Notes under the pieces: generated by a model
The model's input: only the letters and a program-made list of their open reading frames with translations
Told to the model about the DNA's origin: nothing
Database searches by the model: none
In this document: one piece after another, positions 31,232-38,446 of the stretch
How the letters are laid out: every line of letters begins with the position of its first letter
How positions within the stretch are numbered: position 1 is the first letter of the stretch
IMG/VR virus record: IMGVR_UViG_3300048837_001175
Span: 1-38,446 of that record
From: a virus
Strand: one strand, 5' to 3'
Length of the DNA: 38,446 nucleotides
Program-made: the position numbers and the translations under genes

Positions 31232-31690
31232 ATGAATACCGCTTACCTCATCCGCACCTACCATCAGAACTACACCGCAGGTGTGCTCGTAGCCAGAAAC
31301 GCAACCGGCAAAATCCTGCTCAGCTGCAACGTACTGGAGCTGCCTTGGCGCAGCAACGAGCGCAACGTTTCGTGCATTCCTGAGGGCACCTACGCCGTCA
31401 AACAACGCGAATCAAAGAAGTTTGGACTTCACTACCACGTGCTAGATGTACCAGGTCGTTCTGGTATCCTCCAACACCCGGGCAATTTTACACACCAGAT
31501 CCAGGGTTGCCAGTTGCCAGGCCAATCGCTCACCGACCTGAACGACGACGGCATACTCGACGTCATTGAAACGCGCCTCACGCTCACCCACATGCTTAAA
31601 ACACTGGGCAAAGAGTATCGACTAATCATTTGGAGCGAACAATTGCCGGAATTCCCGTACACCATCAGCCCCAAAAACTGGACGAAATGA
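31232..31690 (+). CDS. DUF5675-like phage protein
   Basis: The 152-residue protein matches my memory of DUF5675. An N-terminal beta region has ATGKILLSCNVLELPW, then CIPEGTYAVKQR, and HYHVLDVPGRSGILQHPGNFTHQIQGCQLPGQ, with a conserved His and Cys as in L,D-transpeptidase-like folds. Family members sit in phage lysis or tail modules and are suspected to act on the cell wall, but the role is unproved. It opens the late tail unit and overlaps the next gene by 4 nt. Confidence 0.65.
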   Translation: MNTAYLIRTYHQNYTAGVLVARNATGKILLSCNVLELPWRSNERNVSCIPEGTYAVKQRESKKFGLHYHVLDVPGRSGILQHPGNFTHQIQGCQLPGQSLTDLNDDGILDVIETRLTLTHMLKTLGKEYRLIIWSEQLPEFPYTISPKNWTK

Positions 31691-33246
31691 GCGCAAACCT
31701 ACTAAGCAACCCGTCCGTGATCGCCTACAATGGCGACGACCTGTTTTTCAAATTCGCTACCAACCTGATCGATGCCGACGTGCAGGCTACCGTATCGCTC
31801 GATATTTCCGGCGCAGGCCCCACAGTAGGGGAGGAGATCAGTATCGAATGGCCTGGAGGCCTTGTCACGTTTACCGTCGCCGCAAACGTGAACGCCACCG
31901 CAACCGCCTGGCCTGCTAAAAGCGGATCAGAAACGCTTGCGGAATACGCCGTACGAGTGGCCGAGGCCATTCGACAAAACGGCCAGATTACCGAATACTG
32001 GCAGGTGCTGACCGAAGGCACCGCCGGAAGCGCGGAGCGCGTACAGCTCAAATTTCGCGACCGTGTAGCCCTCGATGTGGAAGTCGTAAACGATCTGAGC
32101 AATGTGGTCGAAACCGTCACCGACGGCGAAGCGCCCAATACAGAACCCAACCTTGCCTGCATGATGCAGGTGTGGCAAATCAACGAAACCGAAAACGACG
32201 ATAATCTGCTGGGCACCCTGCACAGCCCCTATGAAGCCGAAGCCGGTACCACGTATTTTAATCTTCGTAATTTCTTTAATCTCGCCCCCCATCTTCCCAA
32301 CCCGACGCACATCATTCCAGGTGTGTTTTTGAGCTGGTTGCGCGGAGAAACGACCAGCAACTTCACGCGGTTCTACATCCGTGCCAACGATAAGTACGGC
32401 GCACCGGCCGTACCGCTGGCACTGATCAAAAGTGACGATGAATTCCTCGTAATTCACGGCGCCAGCTCGCTCGATCGTGAACCGATCGACGACAGCAGTG
32501 CGTTGGTACAGGTATTGCACAACTATCGTCGAGCAGACGGCGGTTTTTTTGAGAAACCGGTCGTTGAGTACATGCCGGACTGGCTATATGTTATAGCCCT
32601 GCAGGAATTAACCGACTGCAACGTCGTGTTTGAAGTCACCTGGAGCGATGGCCAAACGAGCACCGAAGCCTACGGCGGCAACGAGTTTACACTCGCCGAA
32701 GGCAAAGGCTACTTCATCCGGTCTACACCGGTCAGCTTTCAGGGTTGGACGGCTCCGGCCGCAGATTTATACCCATGGAAATTCACTTTTAAGTTAATCA
32801 GCGGCGAGGTAGATGTCGCATCGGTGAATTACCGCATTCGCCCTTCCACCGACTGGCAACGCTACATCCTGTTCGATAATGGCCGAGGCGGCTGCGAAAC
32901 CGTCCTGATGGATGGTAAAAATGTGGATGAATATGCCGCCAAACGCCAGCTTTCAGAAACACCAAGAACGCCCGACACGGTCGCCAGTGATGGCGACATT
33001 ATCGCCTACGCTGCCGAAGGCCAACGCAAGTACACTTTCAACACCGGCTGGGTCGACGCCTACTATGTCGAGCACTTGCGCCAGCTGCTGTTGGGCGATG
33101 CATGGCTGATAGATTATTCAAACGAAAGATTCCTGCGGCTGGTGGTCGATACTGATTCCATCGACATCGCGCAAAAAGACCAAGAGCTGTTCAGCCTGTC
33201 GGTCGAATTCGTATCATCCTGGAAAGACCAGGCAGCCAACGTATAA
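31687..33246 (+). CDS. Large tail protein
   Basis: The 519-residue protein starts MSANLLSNPSVIAYNGDD; the ATG at 31687 overlaps the preceding stop. It has beta-rich repeated domains, an NLRNFFNLAPH segment, and a C-terminal part with WQRYILFDNGRGGCETVLMDG that appears in Bacteroidota phage distal-tail proteins. The position before a likely hub protein and the fibre suggests a distal tail or tip component. Confidence 0.6.
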   Translation: MSANLLSNPSVIAYNGDDLFFKFATNLIDADVQATVSLDISGAGPTVGEEISIEWPGGLVTFTVAANVNATATAWPAKSGSETLAEYAVRVAEAIRQNGQITEYWQVLTEGTAGSAERVQLKFRDRVALDVEVVNDLSNVVETVTDGEAPNTEPNLACMMQVWQINETENDDNLLGTLHSPYEAEAGTTYFNLRNFFNLAPHLPNPTHIIPGVFLSWLRGETTSNFTRFYIRANDKYGAPAVPLALIKSDDEFLVIHGASSLDREPIDDSSALVQVLHNYRRADGGFFEKPVVEYMPDWLYVIALQELTDCNVVFEVTWSDGQTSTEAYGGNEFTLAEGKGYFIRSTPVSFQGWTAPAADLYPWKFTFKLISGEVDVASVNYRIRPSTDWQRYILFDNGRGGCETVLMDGKNVDEYAAKRQLSETPRTPDTVASDGDIIAYAAEGQRKYTFNTGWVDAYYVEHLRQLLLGDAWLIDYSNERFLRLVVDTDSIDIAQKDQELFSLSVEFVSSWKDQAANV

Positions 33247-33248
33247 CC

Positions 33249-35009
33249 ATGAATTGGGGCATTAAACTACCGACGGGCGAATTCATGGACACACCGCCTG
33301 ACTTCAACATCGCATTCGAGTTGAACAACCAGGTGTTTACATCTGGTGATACCAGTGTGCTGCCTGGCTCGTACTCCTTTCCGGCCGAACTAATTTTGAC
33401 CCCAAATGTCAAACGCCAGTTGGGCAACCCGCAACGAGTCGACAATGCCCGATACTTCCAGCCAATAGAGGGGGTTTGGGCTTGTATCGGTACCAATCCG
33501 ATATTCAAAGGAATCTTGAAAATCATCAAGGTATCGGGCGAAAAAATTAGCTTGTCGCTGATAGTTAATCCGCTGGCAAACTTCAAAAACACCAACCTGG
33601 ATCAACTGGATTTGGGCGGCGCCCGCACCATATCACCGCACAGCTTTTGGTCGGCGCTGATGATCGACACGGCCAACAACCCGGAGGATTACGACTTTGC
33701 TTTTTTCCCGGTGTTGGGCGCGGAAATAAACAACTGGCCAGATTACTTCAACAACGGAATACCATGGTTTCACCAGAACTTTTTTGAAGTAGGTGGCCCC
33801 GGATTCGATACAGTCGACAGCGGCATTATCAGCCCGTTTGTAAAGCTGGAGTATTTGCTACAGCAGATATTTTCAAACCTGTCTGAAGACTATGTTTTTT
33901 ATAACGCTTGGCAAGGCGGCAGCCTGGAATTAAAGCGCCTGTATGTTTACAATAACGCAGATGTGCGCGATTTTGAAGAGGGCGACACAGAGCCAGGTTT
34001 GCCTACTGAGTTTAACCTGACCAAACATGTACCCAAAATAAAAGTAACCGAATTTATAAAGGCGATATCGGCGCAGTGGTGCCTTGGCATGTTTGCCAAC
34101 CCGTTTAAACGCACGTTTCGACTTGTTCCGCTCAATACCGTACTGAGTGCCGGTACAAACTTGAATTGGACGGCATTTGTGTCGTCTAAAATGAGCATCG
34201 AAAGCCCGGAAGAGTTCCCGAAAAACTTCAACTACATCGGCTCTACCAGCCCGCGCGCCGGCATCCCTCCACCCCACAAAGCCGAGCACTTTGATACTTA
34301 CGAAGACTATCAAGCCGGCACACCAACAAACCGCTATGTGCATATCGAAGCACATACTTTGTTACTCGACAGGTTTACCCCGGGCGGCATCTTTGGCCTG
34401 GATTCTAACCGCTGGAAACTACACGCCGGATACTTTACCGACCCCGACAGTACCGAATTTTTCGACCCCGGCATTGAAGGCTTGTTTGGCACCGATGCGT
34501 TTTCCATGATCCAGTATGAAAGCAGTGTTGAGTTGCCTCGATGGTCGGATATCACTACGCCGGGTGGCAGCACGGAATGGAGCCTGTCTCAAAGCGGGTT
34601 CCCGCTCGCGCTAATGTTGTTCCGTGGCGTACAATCTACCCCTGATCCGGAAACCGGCGATGCGTATCCGCTCGCTTGTAATCACGTTTGGGCTGAACGT
34701 GCCGGCGCTGGCCAGCGGGTTAAGATTATGACTGCGGGTGATATTATTCAGGATGCTGAGTATTCGCTCAACTGGGAGGGCGAATACGGCTTGTACAACC
34801 GGCAGTGGAAACTATGGCACTCTATGCTTCAGGTAGGTAAGCATGTATCGGTACAGTTTTTACTCCCTTGGCGCGAGCTTTTGGAGTTTTCTTTCGAAGA
34901 AAAAATCCGTGTAGAAAACATGGACTACTTTGTTAAACGCCTTCGCGTTCAAAAGCTGCTGCCTGATGGCCGGCTATTATGCGAGGCCTCAATGGTTTCT
35001 GTGATATGA
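33249..35009 (+). CDS. Tail tip/hub-like protein
   Basis: The 586-residue protein starts MNWGIKLPTGEFMDTPPDF and reads like a phage tail-hub protein: an N-terminal beta domain that includes SYSFPAELILTPNVKR, a helical segment (FVKLEYLLQQIFSNL) and a C-terminal beta domain ending LRVQKLLPDGRLLCEASMVSVI. In Bacteroidota phages such genes follow the distal-tail gene. It is followed by a lipoprotein gene that overlaps its stop (ATGA). Confidence 0.55.
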   Translation: MNWGIKLPTGEFMDTPPDFNIAFELNNQVFTSGDTSVLPGSYSFPAELILTPNVKRQLGNPQRVDNARYFQPIEGVWACIGTNPIFKGILKIIKVSGEKISLSLIVNPLANFKNTNLDQLDLGGARTISPHSFWSALMIDTANNPEDYDFAFFPVLGAEINNWPDYFNNGIPWFHQNFFEVGGPGFDTVDSGIISPFVKLEYLLQQIFSNLSEDYVFYNAWQGGSLELKRLYVYNNADVRDFEEGDTEPGLPTEFNLTKHVPKIKVTEFIKAISAQWCLGMFANPFKRTFRLVPLNTVLSAGTNLNWTAFVSSKMSIESPEEFPKNFNYIGSTSPRAGIPPPHKAEHFDTYEDYQAGTPTNRYVHIEAHTLLLDRFTPGGIFGLDSNRWKLHAGYFTDPDSTEFFDPGIEGLFGTDAFSMIQYESSVELPRWSDITTPGGSTEWSLSQSGFPLALMLFRGVQSTPDPETGDAYPLACNHVWAERAGAGQRVKIMTAGDIIQDAEYSLNWEGEYGLYNRQWKLWHSMLQVGKHVSVQFLLPWRELLEFSFEEKIRVENMDYFVKRLRVQKLLPDGRLLCEASMVSVI

Positions 35010-35356
35010 GATATGTCGTTCCATTTTTTCTGCTGCTGTTTGCTTGCCATCACGAACCAACTCCAGCCACGCCTGAATTGGAGGGCTTATGGATTCGAAT
35101 CACCCCGGCCGAACCATCATGGCGTTGGCATTTCTGCGACGGAACCGTCACGCAGTTTATTTTATCGCAGGGCGATACCGTTGAATACCGGCAACATCCG
35201 TACACCCAGCGCGAACACATCCTGCACATCGGCGACAGTCCGGACTACAACCGACTGGTCAAGCTGGCATTTGAAAGCGACACGGTTATTCATTACACCG
35301 ACATAACACCAGGTAATGCCCTGGCCTATACATTGCTTTTAGGAAAGAAAAAATAG
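35006..35356 (+). CDS. Small lipoprotein in the tail module
   Basis: The 116-residue protein has a short lipoprotein signal peptide (MRYVVPFFLLLFAC, lipidated Cys14) and a mature part of beta-rich sequence with one further Cys (HFCDGT). A lipoprotein encoded among virion genes may act at the cell envelope late in infection, for example to block receptor-based adsorption to debris or superinfection, as the T5 Llp lipoprotein does; that analogy is inference. The start overlaps the hub-like gene stop. Confidence 0.65.
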   Translation: MRYVVPFFLLLFACHHEPTPATPELEGLWIRITPAEPSWRWHFCDGTVTQFILSQGDTVEYRQHPYTQREHILHIGDSPDYNRLVKLAFESDTVIHYTDITPGNALAYTLLLGKKK

Positions 35357-35358
35357 GA

Positions 35359-35393
35359 TTTAGTAACCGTTTTATAACATGGCGTTATTTTTG
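35359..35393 (+). promoter_or_regulatory. Candidate promoter before the HTH gene
   Basis: TATTTTTG (35386-35393) is a full match to TAnnTTTG, but the -33 region (TTTAG near 35359) is poor. It lies 56 nt before the ATG at 35450. Confidence 0.35.
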
Positions 35394-35449
35394 CTTCACA
35401 TTTTGTGATAATCCAGCCCCCCGGCACCCACAAAAAGTAAGTAAAAAGC

Positions 35450-36259
35450 ATGCGTCAGATCCAAATTCCAGTACACCCGCTCACTAAGCGGGTATTGCTC
35501 GCCGAATATGGTTGCGAGCCTATTGCATTCCCTAATCAGGATTTCACCTTCAACCTGCTGAGCGCCGACCACCGGCGCGATCGGGCGCCGCAACACGGCC
35601 TCAAGCTCACGGCCAGCATTTCGATCGTGGTCGACGACACCACCGCCAGGCACTTATCCCGGCATTCGGTATCGGTTGGGTTGCGCCTGTTCCGCTACCA
35701 CCAGCAGTTGGTTTGTCGGCATGCCGACAGTGCCAATCGAATTCAAGGCAAGGGCCACATCAAAGCTGCCATTGAGCAATGGCTCGCGGCGTACAAGGTG
35801 GACGAAGATGAGTACGCCGTAGAAACAGCGTACAAACTTTGGCAAAGATGGACGTGGAAAATAACCGAAAATAACCGGGATTTTTTCGGACGCCGGCGCG
35901 GCATGTCGGCGTCGATTTCGTCCAAAAAAATGCGGCTTCGTGCCAAAGCCGCCAAAAGCCATTTCCCACTTCGCGCGACTTTGAAAGAATGCCAGGTCGA
36001 ACTGGCAGCCTCCAGATTTGTGGAAGGTATTCGCCGCTGCTTTTCGGCCCCCGGTAAAAAATGCGCGCAGCATGCGCGTATCTATTACTACATCCATTAC
36101 GGCGGATTAAGCTGTCGGGATGTGGCTCAACGGCTTGGTATCTCCAAATCAACGGCAAGCTATGCCGTTAAAACCATGACTGCCAAAGCTCAGCGCAACC
36201 GAACGATTGGATTACTGCTGGCCGAGGCGGCACAGCATGACCTACCAAAGGCCGGATAA
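35450..36259 (+). CDS. HTH protein in the tail module (sigma-like?)
   Basis: The 269-residue protein has a C-terminal HTH at about 223-255: YYYIHYGGLSCRDVAQRLGISKSTASYAVKTM, similar in form to sigma region 4 or a MarR/LuxR-like recognition pair. The N-terminal 130 residues are mixed with no motif; the middle is very basic (FFGRRRGMSAS; KKMRLRAKAAK). It is the only obvious DNA-binding regulator among the late genes and may control late transcription or its own operon. A perfect palindrome follows its stop. Confidence 0.6.
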   Translation: MRQIQIPVHPLTKRVLLAEYGCEPIAFPNQDFTFNLLSADHRRDRAPQHGLKLTASISIVVDDTTARHLSRHSVSVGLRLFRYHQQLVCRHADSANRIQGKGHIKAAIEQWLAAYKVDEDEYAVETAYKLWQRWTWKITENNRDFFGRRRGMSASISSKKMRLRAKAAKSHFPLRATLKECQVELAASRFVEGIRRCFSAPGKKCAQHARIYYYIHYGGLSCRDVAQRLGISKSTASYAVKTMTAKAQRNRTIGLLLAEAAQHDLPKAG

Positions 36260-36260
36260 C

Positions 36261-36277
36261 GCTGCAAATTTTGCAGC
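36261..36277. promoter_or_regulatory. Perfect palindrome abutting a start codon
   Basis: GCTGCAAATTTTGCAGC has 8-bp arms around one central T and ends directly before the ATG at 36278. It may be an operator for the HTH protein upstream, or an RNA hairpin that controls initiation. Confidence 0.6.
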
Positions 36278-37090
36278 ATGATTCCACTACACGCCATTCA
36301 TCGAAGCTGTGCCCTCGACTTGGCCAGCCTGACACACGTTGCCATGATCGACCCGGCCGAACTCGACGAGCAGCCGGATTGGTATTTATTGAATGACGTC
36401 AGCGAATTGGTTTTCAAACCAGGCAAAGCGCCGTTTAACCTCCAGCCGATTATTTCAACGGCACGGCTGGAAGATGAATCAGATCCCGGCGATATCGCCG
36501 GCGACTATTTCACACACAAACTAACCCTCCAGGTGAAGGGTGTACGCGGCGAGGTGGACATGCTGCGCGCCAAGCTTCGCAATCGGCGGGTTCATTTCCT
36601 GGTGACTTATCAGGATGGCCGCATGCGCTTTATCCCTTCCATGCGGGTCAACTCCAAAGCTGACTCCGGCGCCCGCATCGGCGCCGATCGTAACGGCTAT
36701 CAAATAACCTGCACCTGCAAACTCGACCGCCCGGCACCTTGGGTTGGCGGCACCTATAATATCATCGGCGGCCCCGGTTCAGATCCCGGTGGCGGCACAA
36801 ATCCGATCACCGTGGATACCATCACCACCAGTTCCAGCACATACACACACACGCTACCTGCCGGGGCGCTGCTGATGGCCATTTACATCAGTGGCAATGC
36901 AGCCCAGGAGGTCAGCATTGGCCTCACCTCCGGCGGGCAAGAGTTGGGCGGGCCTATACCGCTCGAAAGCAGCGCCCCTGGCAACCGTGCCACTTTTGAA
37001 ACCATGTATCGAACACCCGCATCAACAGACATTCACTTCTCCGGCCTGGCCGGTACAAACGCGATTGAAATATGGTATTTCGAATCTTAA
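36278..37090 (+). CDS. Tail protein upstream of the fibre
   Basis: The 270-residue protein has an N-terminal domain (about 1-160) with alternating strands (THKLTLQVKGVRGEVDMLRAKLRN) and a C-terminal domain after a Gly-rich linker (GGPGSDPGGGTN) with Ser/Thr-rich beta sequence. It is probably a fibre-attachment or tip protein. The fibre gene begins inside its last codons (19-nt overlap). Confidence 0.6.
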   Translation: MIPLHAIHRSCALDLASLTHVAMIDPAELDEQPDWYLLNDVSELVFKPGKAPFNLQPIISTARLEDESDPGDIAGDYFTHKLTLQVKGVRGEVDMLRAKLRNRRVHFLVTYQDGRMRFIPSMRVNSKADSGARIGADRNGYQITCTCKLDRPAPWVGGTYNIIGGPGSDPGGGTNPITVDTITTSSSTYTHTLPAGALLMAIYISGNAAQEVSIGLTSGGQELGGPIPLESSAPGNRATFETMYRTPASTDIHFSGLAGTNAIEIWYFES

Positions 37091-38446
37091 TCATTTTACT
37101 CAGCTTCATTCCCCTGGCTACTTCGTGCCAGGTCACCAGCGACACCAAGGACTACCAGACCGCCCTAAAGCGGCTGCGTGTCGGCACCGACACCAGTAAG
37201 TACTTCACCACCATTGCCACGGTGATCAACAACGTGGCCACCCACCGCCAAAGCCCGACGGCCAAAGCGGTGTACGATTATATCAAAAGCCTGAATATCG
37301 TAGCCAAGGACACGGTCGCCGGTGGTGACCTTGCCGGCACATACCCAAACCCAACGGTAGATGGGCTTCAAGGCCGTGCCGTATCTGGAACAGCACCGGG
37401 CACCGGCGAAGTATTAAAGTGGAATGGCATCGCCTGGGCGCCCGCAGCGGATGCTACCGGTGGCGGCGGCATCACCGACGGCGACAAAGGCGACGTAGAT
37501 GTGACGAGTAGCGGAGCGGTGTGGACAGTGGATACGAACGCAGTAAATACAGTGAAGATCACAAACGGCGCGGTAACAATGGCCAAGATAAACCAGGCCG
37601 GTGCAACAAACGGCCAGGTGATTAAGTGGAACAACACATCGGGTGCTTGGGAGCCATCGGCCGATAATACAGGTTCTGGTGGATACGCAACGCTGCAAGA
37701 CGAAGGGACGTCCCAAACACCACAAACGACGGCCAGCTTTAACCAAACCAGTACAATAGATTTTTCGTTATCGGATGGCGGAACCAAAACAAATGTGACC
37801 GCATTCGTAAGGCAAAACTCCTTGGATGATTTCCATATTGCCCCCGATGCTATTGGCACAGATGAACTGGGCCCCGCCGCCGTCGAAGCGGATAACATTG
37901 CCCAAATGGGAGCTACCAACGGACAAGTACTCAAGTGGAACAATACATTGGGTGTATGGGAGCCATCGGCCGATAACACAGGCGGCTCTCCTGCATGGGG
38001 CACGATCACAGGCACCCTGTCGGCTCAAACGGATTTACAAGCGGCTTTAGACGGTAAGGTAGACGAGAACGCGCCAATCACCGGCGCCACAAAAACCAAA
38101 ATCACCTACGACGCTAAAGGCTTGGTTACGGCTGGCGCGGACGCCACGACGTCAGACATTGCAGAGGGATCCAATCTATATTATACCGATGAACGTGTAG
38201 ATGACCGTGTGAATGCCTTGACTGTCGCCGGCGCAGGTATTTCCAAAACCTACAACGATGCAGGAAACAGCCTGACGATTACCAACACAGGCGATACCAA
38301 TGCGTCTGACGATATCACAACAGCCAGCACCGCCGGCGGTGATCTTAGCGGCGCGTTCTCAAACCTTCAAATTGTAAACAATGCCGTGGATAACGCCACG
38401 ATGGCGGACAACGCTGTAAACACAGCGGAGATCACGAATGGTGCGG
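37072..38446 (+). CDS. Tail fibre protein, N-terminal part (continues at base 1)
   Basis: The gene starts inside the end of the previous gene and runs off the window; the rest is at 1-1685. The N-terminus (MVFRILIILLSFIPLATSC) looks like a lipoprotein or Sec signal peptide with Cys19, very unusual for a virion fibre. After a helical region, GGDLAGTYPNPTVDGL and EVLKWNGIAWAPAAD mark the repeated modules common in Bacteroidota fibres; module NGQVIKWNNT...WEPSAD recurs several times. It is expected to recognise the host surface. Confidence 0.75.
   Translation, partial: MVFRILIILLSFIPLATSCQVTSDTKDYQTALKRLRVGTDTSKYFTTIATVINNVATHRQSPTAKAVYDYIKSLNIVAKDTVAGGDLAGTYPNPTVDGLQGRAVSGTAPGTGEVLKWNGIAWAPAADATGGGGITDGDKGDVDVTSSGAVWTVDTNAVNTVKITNGAVTMAKINQAGATNGQVIKWNNTSGAWEPSADNTGSGGYATLQDEGTSQTPQTTASFNQTSTIDFSLSDGGTKTNVTAFVRQNSLDDFHIAPDAIGTDELGPAAVEADNIAQMGATNGQVLKWNNTLGVWEPSADNTGGSPAWGTITGTLSAQTDLQAALDGKVDENAPITGATKTKITYDAKGLVTAGADATTSDIAEGSNLYYTDERVDDRVNALTVAGAGISKTYNDAGNSLTITNTGDTNASDDITTASTAGGDLSGAFSNLQIVNNAVDNATMADNAVNTAEITNGA
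37557..37980 (+). repeat. First copy of the ~420-bp fibre duplication
   Basis: It corresponds to 94-514 at about 90% identity by eye. Differences are scattered, many of them at third codon positions. Confidence 0.85.
38336..38446. repeat. Right copy of the 111-bp terminal direct repeat
   Basis: Identical to bases 1-111. Removing one copy gives a circle of 38,335 bp with an uninterrupted fibre gene. Confidence 0.95.

Noticed and set aside
1-38446. Diversity-generating retroelement acting on the fibre
   Set aside because: The two fibre modules differ at scattered, many synonymous positions, not at adenines only, and no reverse transcriptase is present.
1-38446. tRNA genes
   Set aside because: I found no cloverleaf with a T-arm GTTCRA pattern; a covariance search would be needed to exclude one fully.

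Overview
The window looks like a complete temperate phage genome, opened inside its tail-fibre gene. The first 111 bases and the last 111 bases (38336-38446) are identical, and the fibre reading frame runs off the right end and continues in phase at base 3 on the left. A circular molecule of 38,335 bp is therefore the simplest reading. The host is probably a member of the Bacteroidota (inference). The clearest promoters have the form TTG-N20-TAnnTTTG, the integrase and the VirE_N/PriCT-2 primase are of types common in that phylum, the fibre carries GGDLAGTYPNPTV-type repeats, and Shine-Dalgarno sequences are largely absent. There is a tape-measure gene and no sheath or baseplate set, so a siphovirus-like particle is likely.

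Layout. (1) Late structural genes, all on the + strand, run from 31232 across the circular junction to 17718: a DUF5675-like protein, two large distal tail proteins, a small lipoprotein, an HTH protein, a further tail protein, the fibre, a small membrane protein, an S49 prohead protease, a coiled-coil scaffold candidate, the major capsid protein, neck/tail genes, tape measure, portal, small and large terminase, and a connector candidate. The terminase-portal cassette lies after the tape measure, instead of heading the head module. (2) A lysogeny module (17756-20141, - strand) holds a tyrosine recombinase with intact catalytic residues, a probable attP with six TGTGGCG repeats, a secreted protein translationally coupled to the repressor, and an XRE repressor. 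(3) Rightward early genes (20254-28423) hold a small cro-position gene, a membrane protein with a C-terminal HTH-like tail, a holin candidate, an anchored GH73-type endolysin, a primase and an SF3/AAA-type helicase, an iteron-like origin candidate, a PPC-motif protein and a Dam-type adenine methylase. (4) An accessory block (28442-31128) holds a likely Acb2/Tad1-type cyclic-nucleotide sponge (anti-CBASS) and a run of small unknown genes, the last four each preceded by a related structured intergenic element.

Control. Terminators separate the late units. Four of them are followed at once by TGTCCTA and, 20-22 nt later, by a TTT-containing element resembling the Bacteroidota -7 box. In three cases that element ends 4-5 nt before the start codon. 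I propose this as a phage late promoter class, possibly giving leaderless mRNAs. The host-type promoters drive the cro-position gene and a small gene with a long folded leader at 6164-6262.

The most interesting points are the structured elements linking accessory genes (two resemble integron attC sites in layout), the inverted TGTAGG/CCTACA iteron array, the TGTCCTA element, the attP architecture, the anti-CBASS candidate, and the GCGGAA repeat cluster inside the gene for the membrane/HTH protein. All functional calls come from reading the sequence and family memory; no database search was run.
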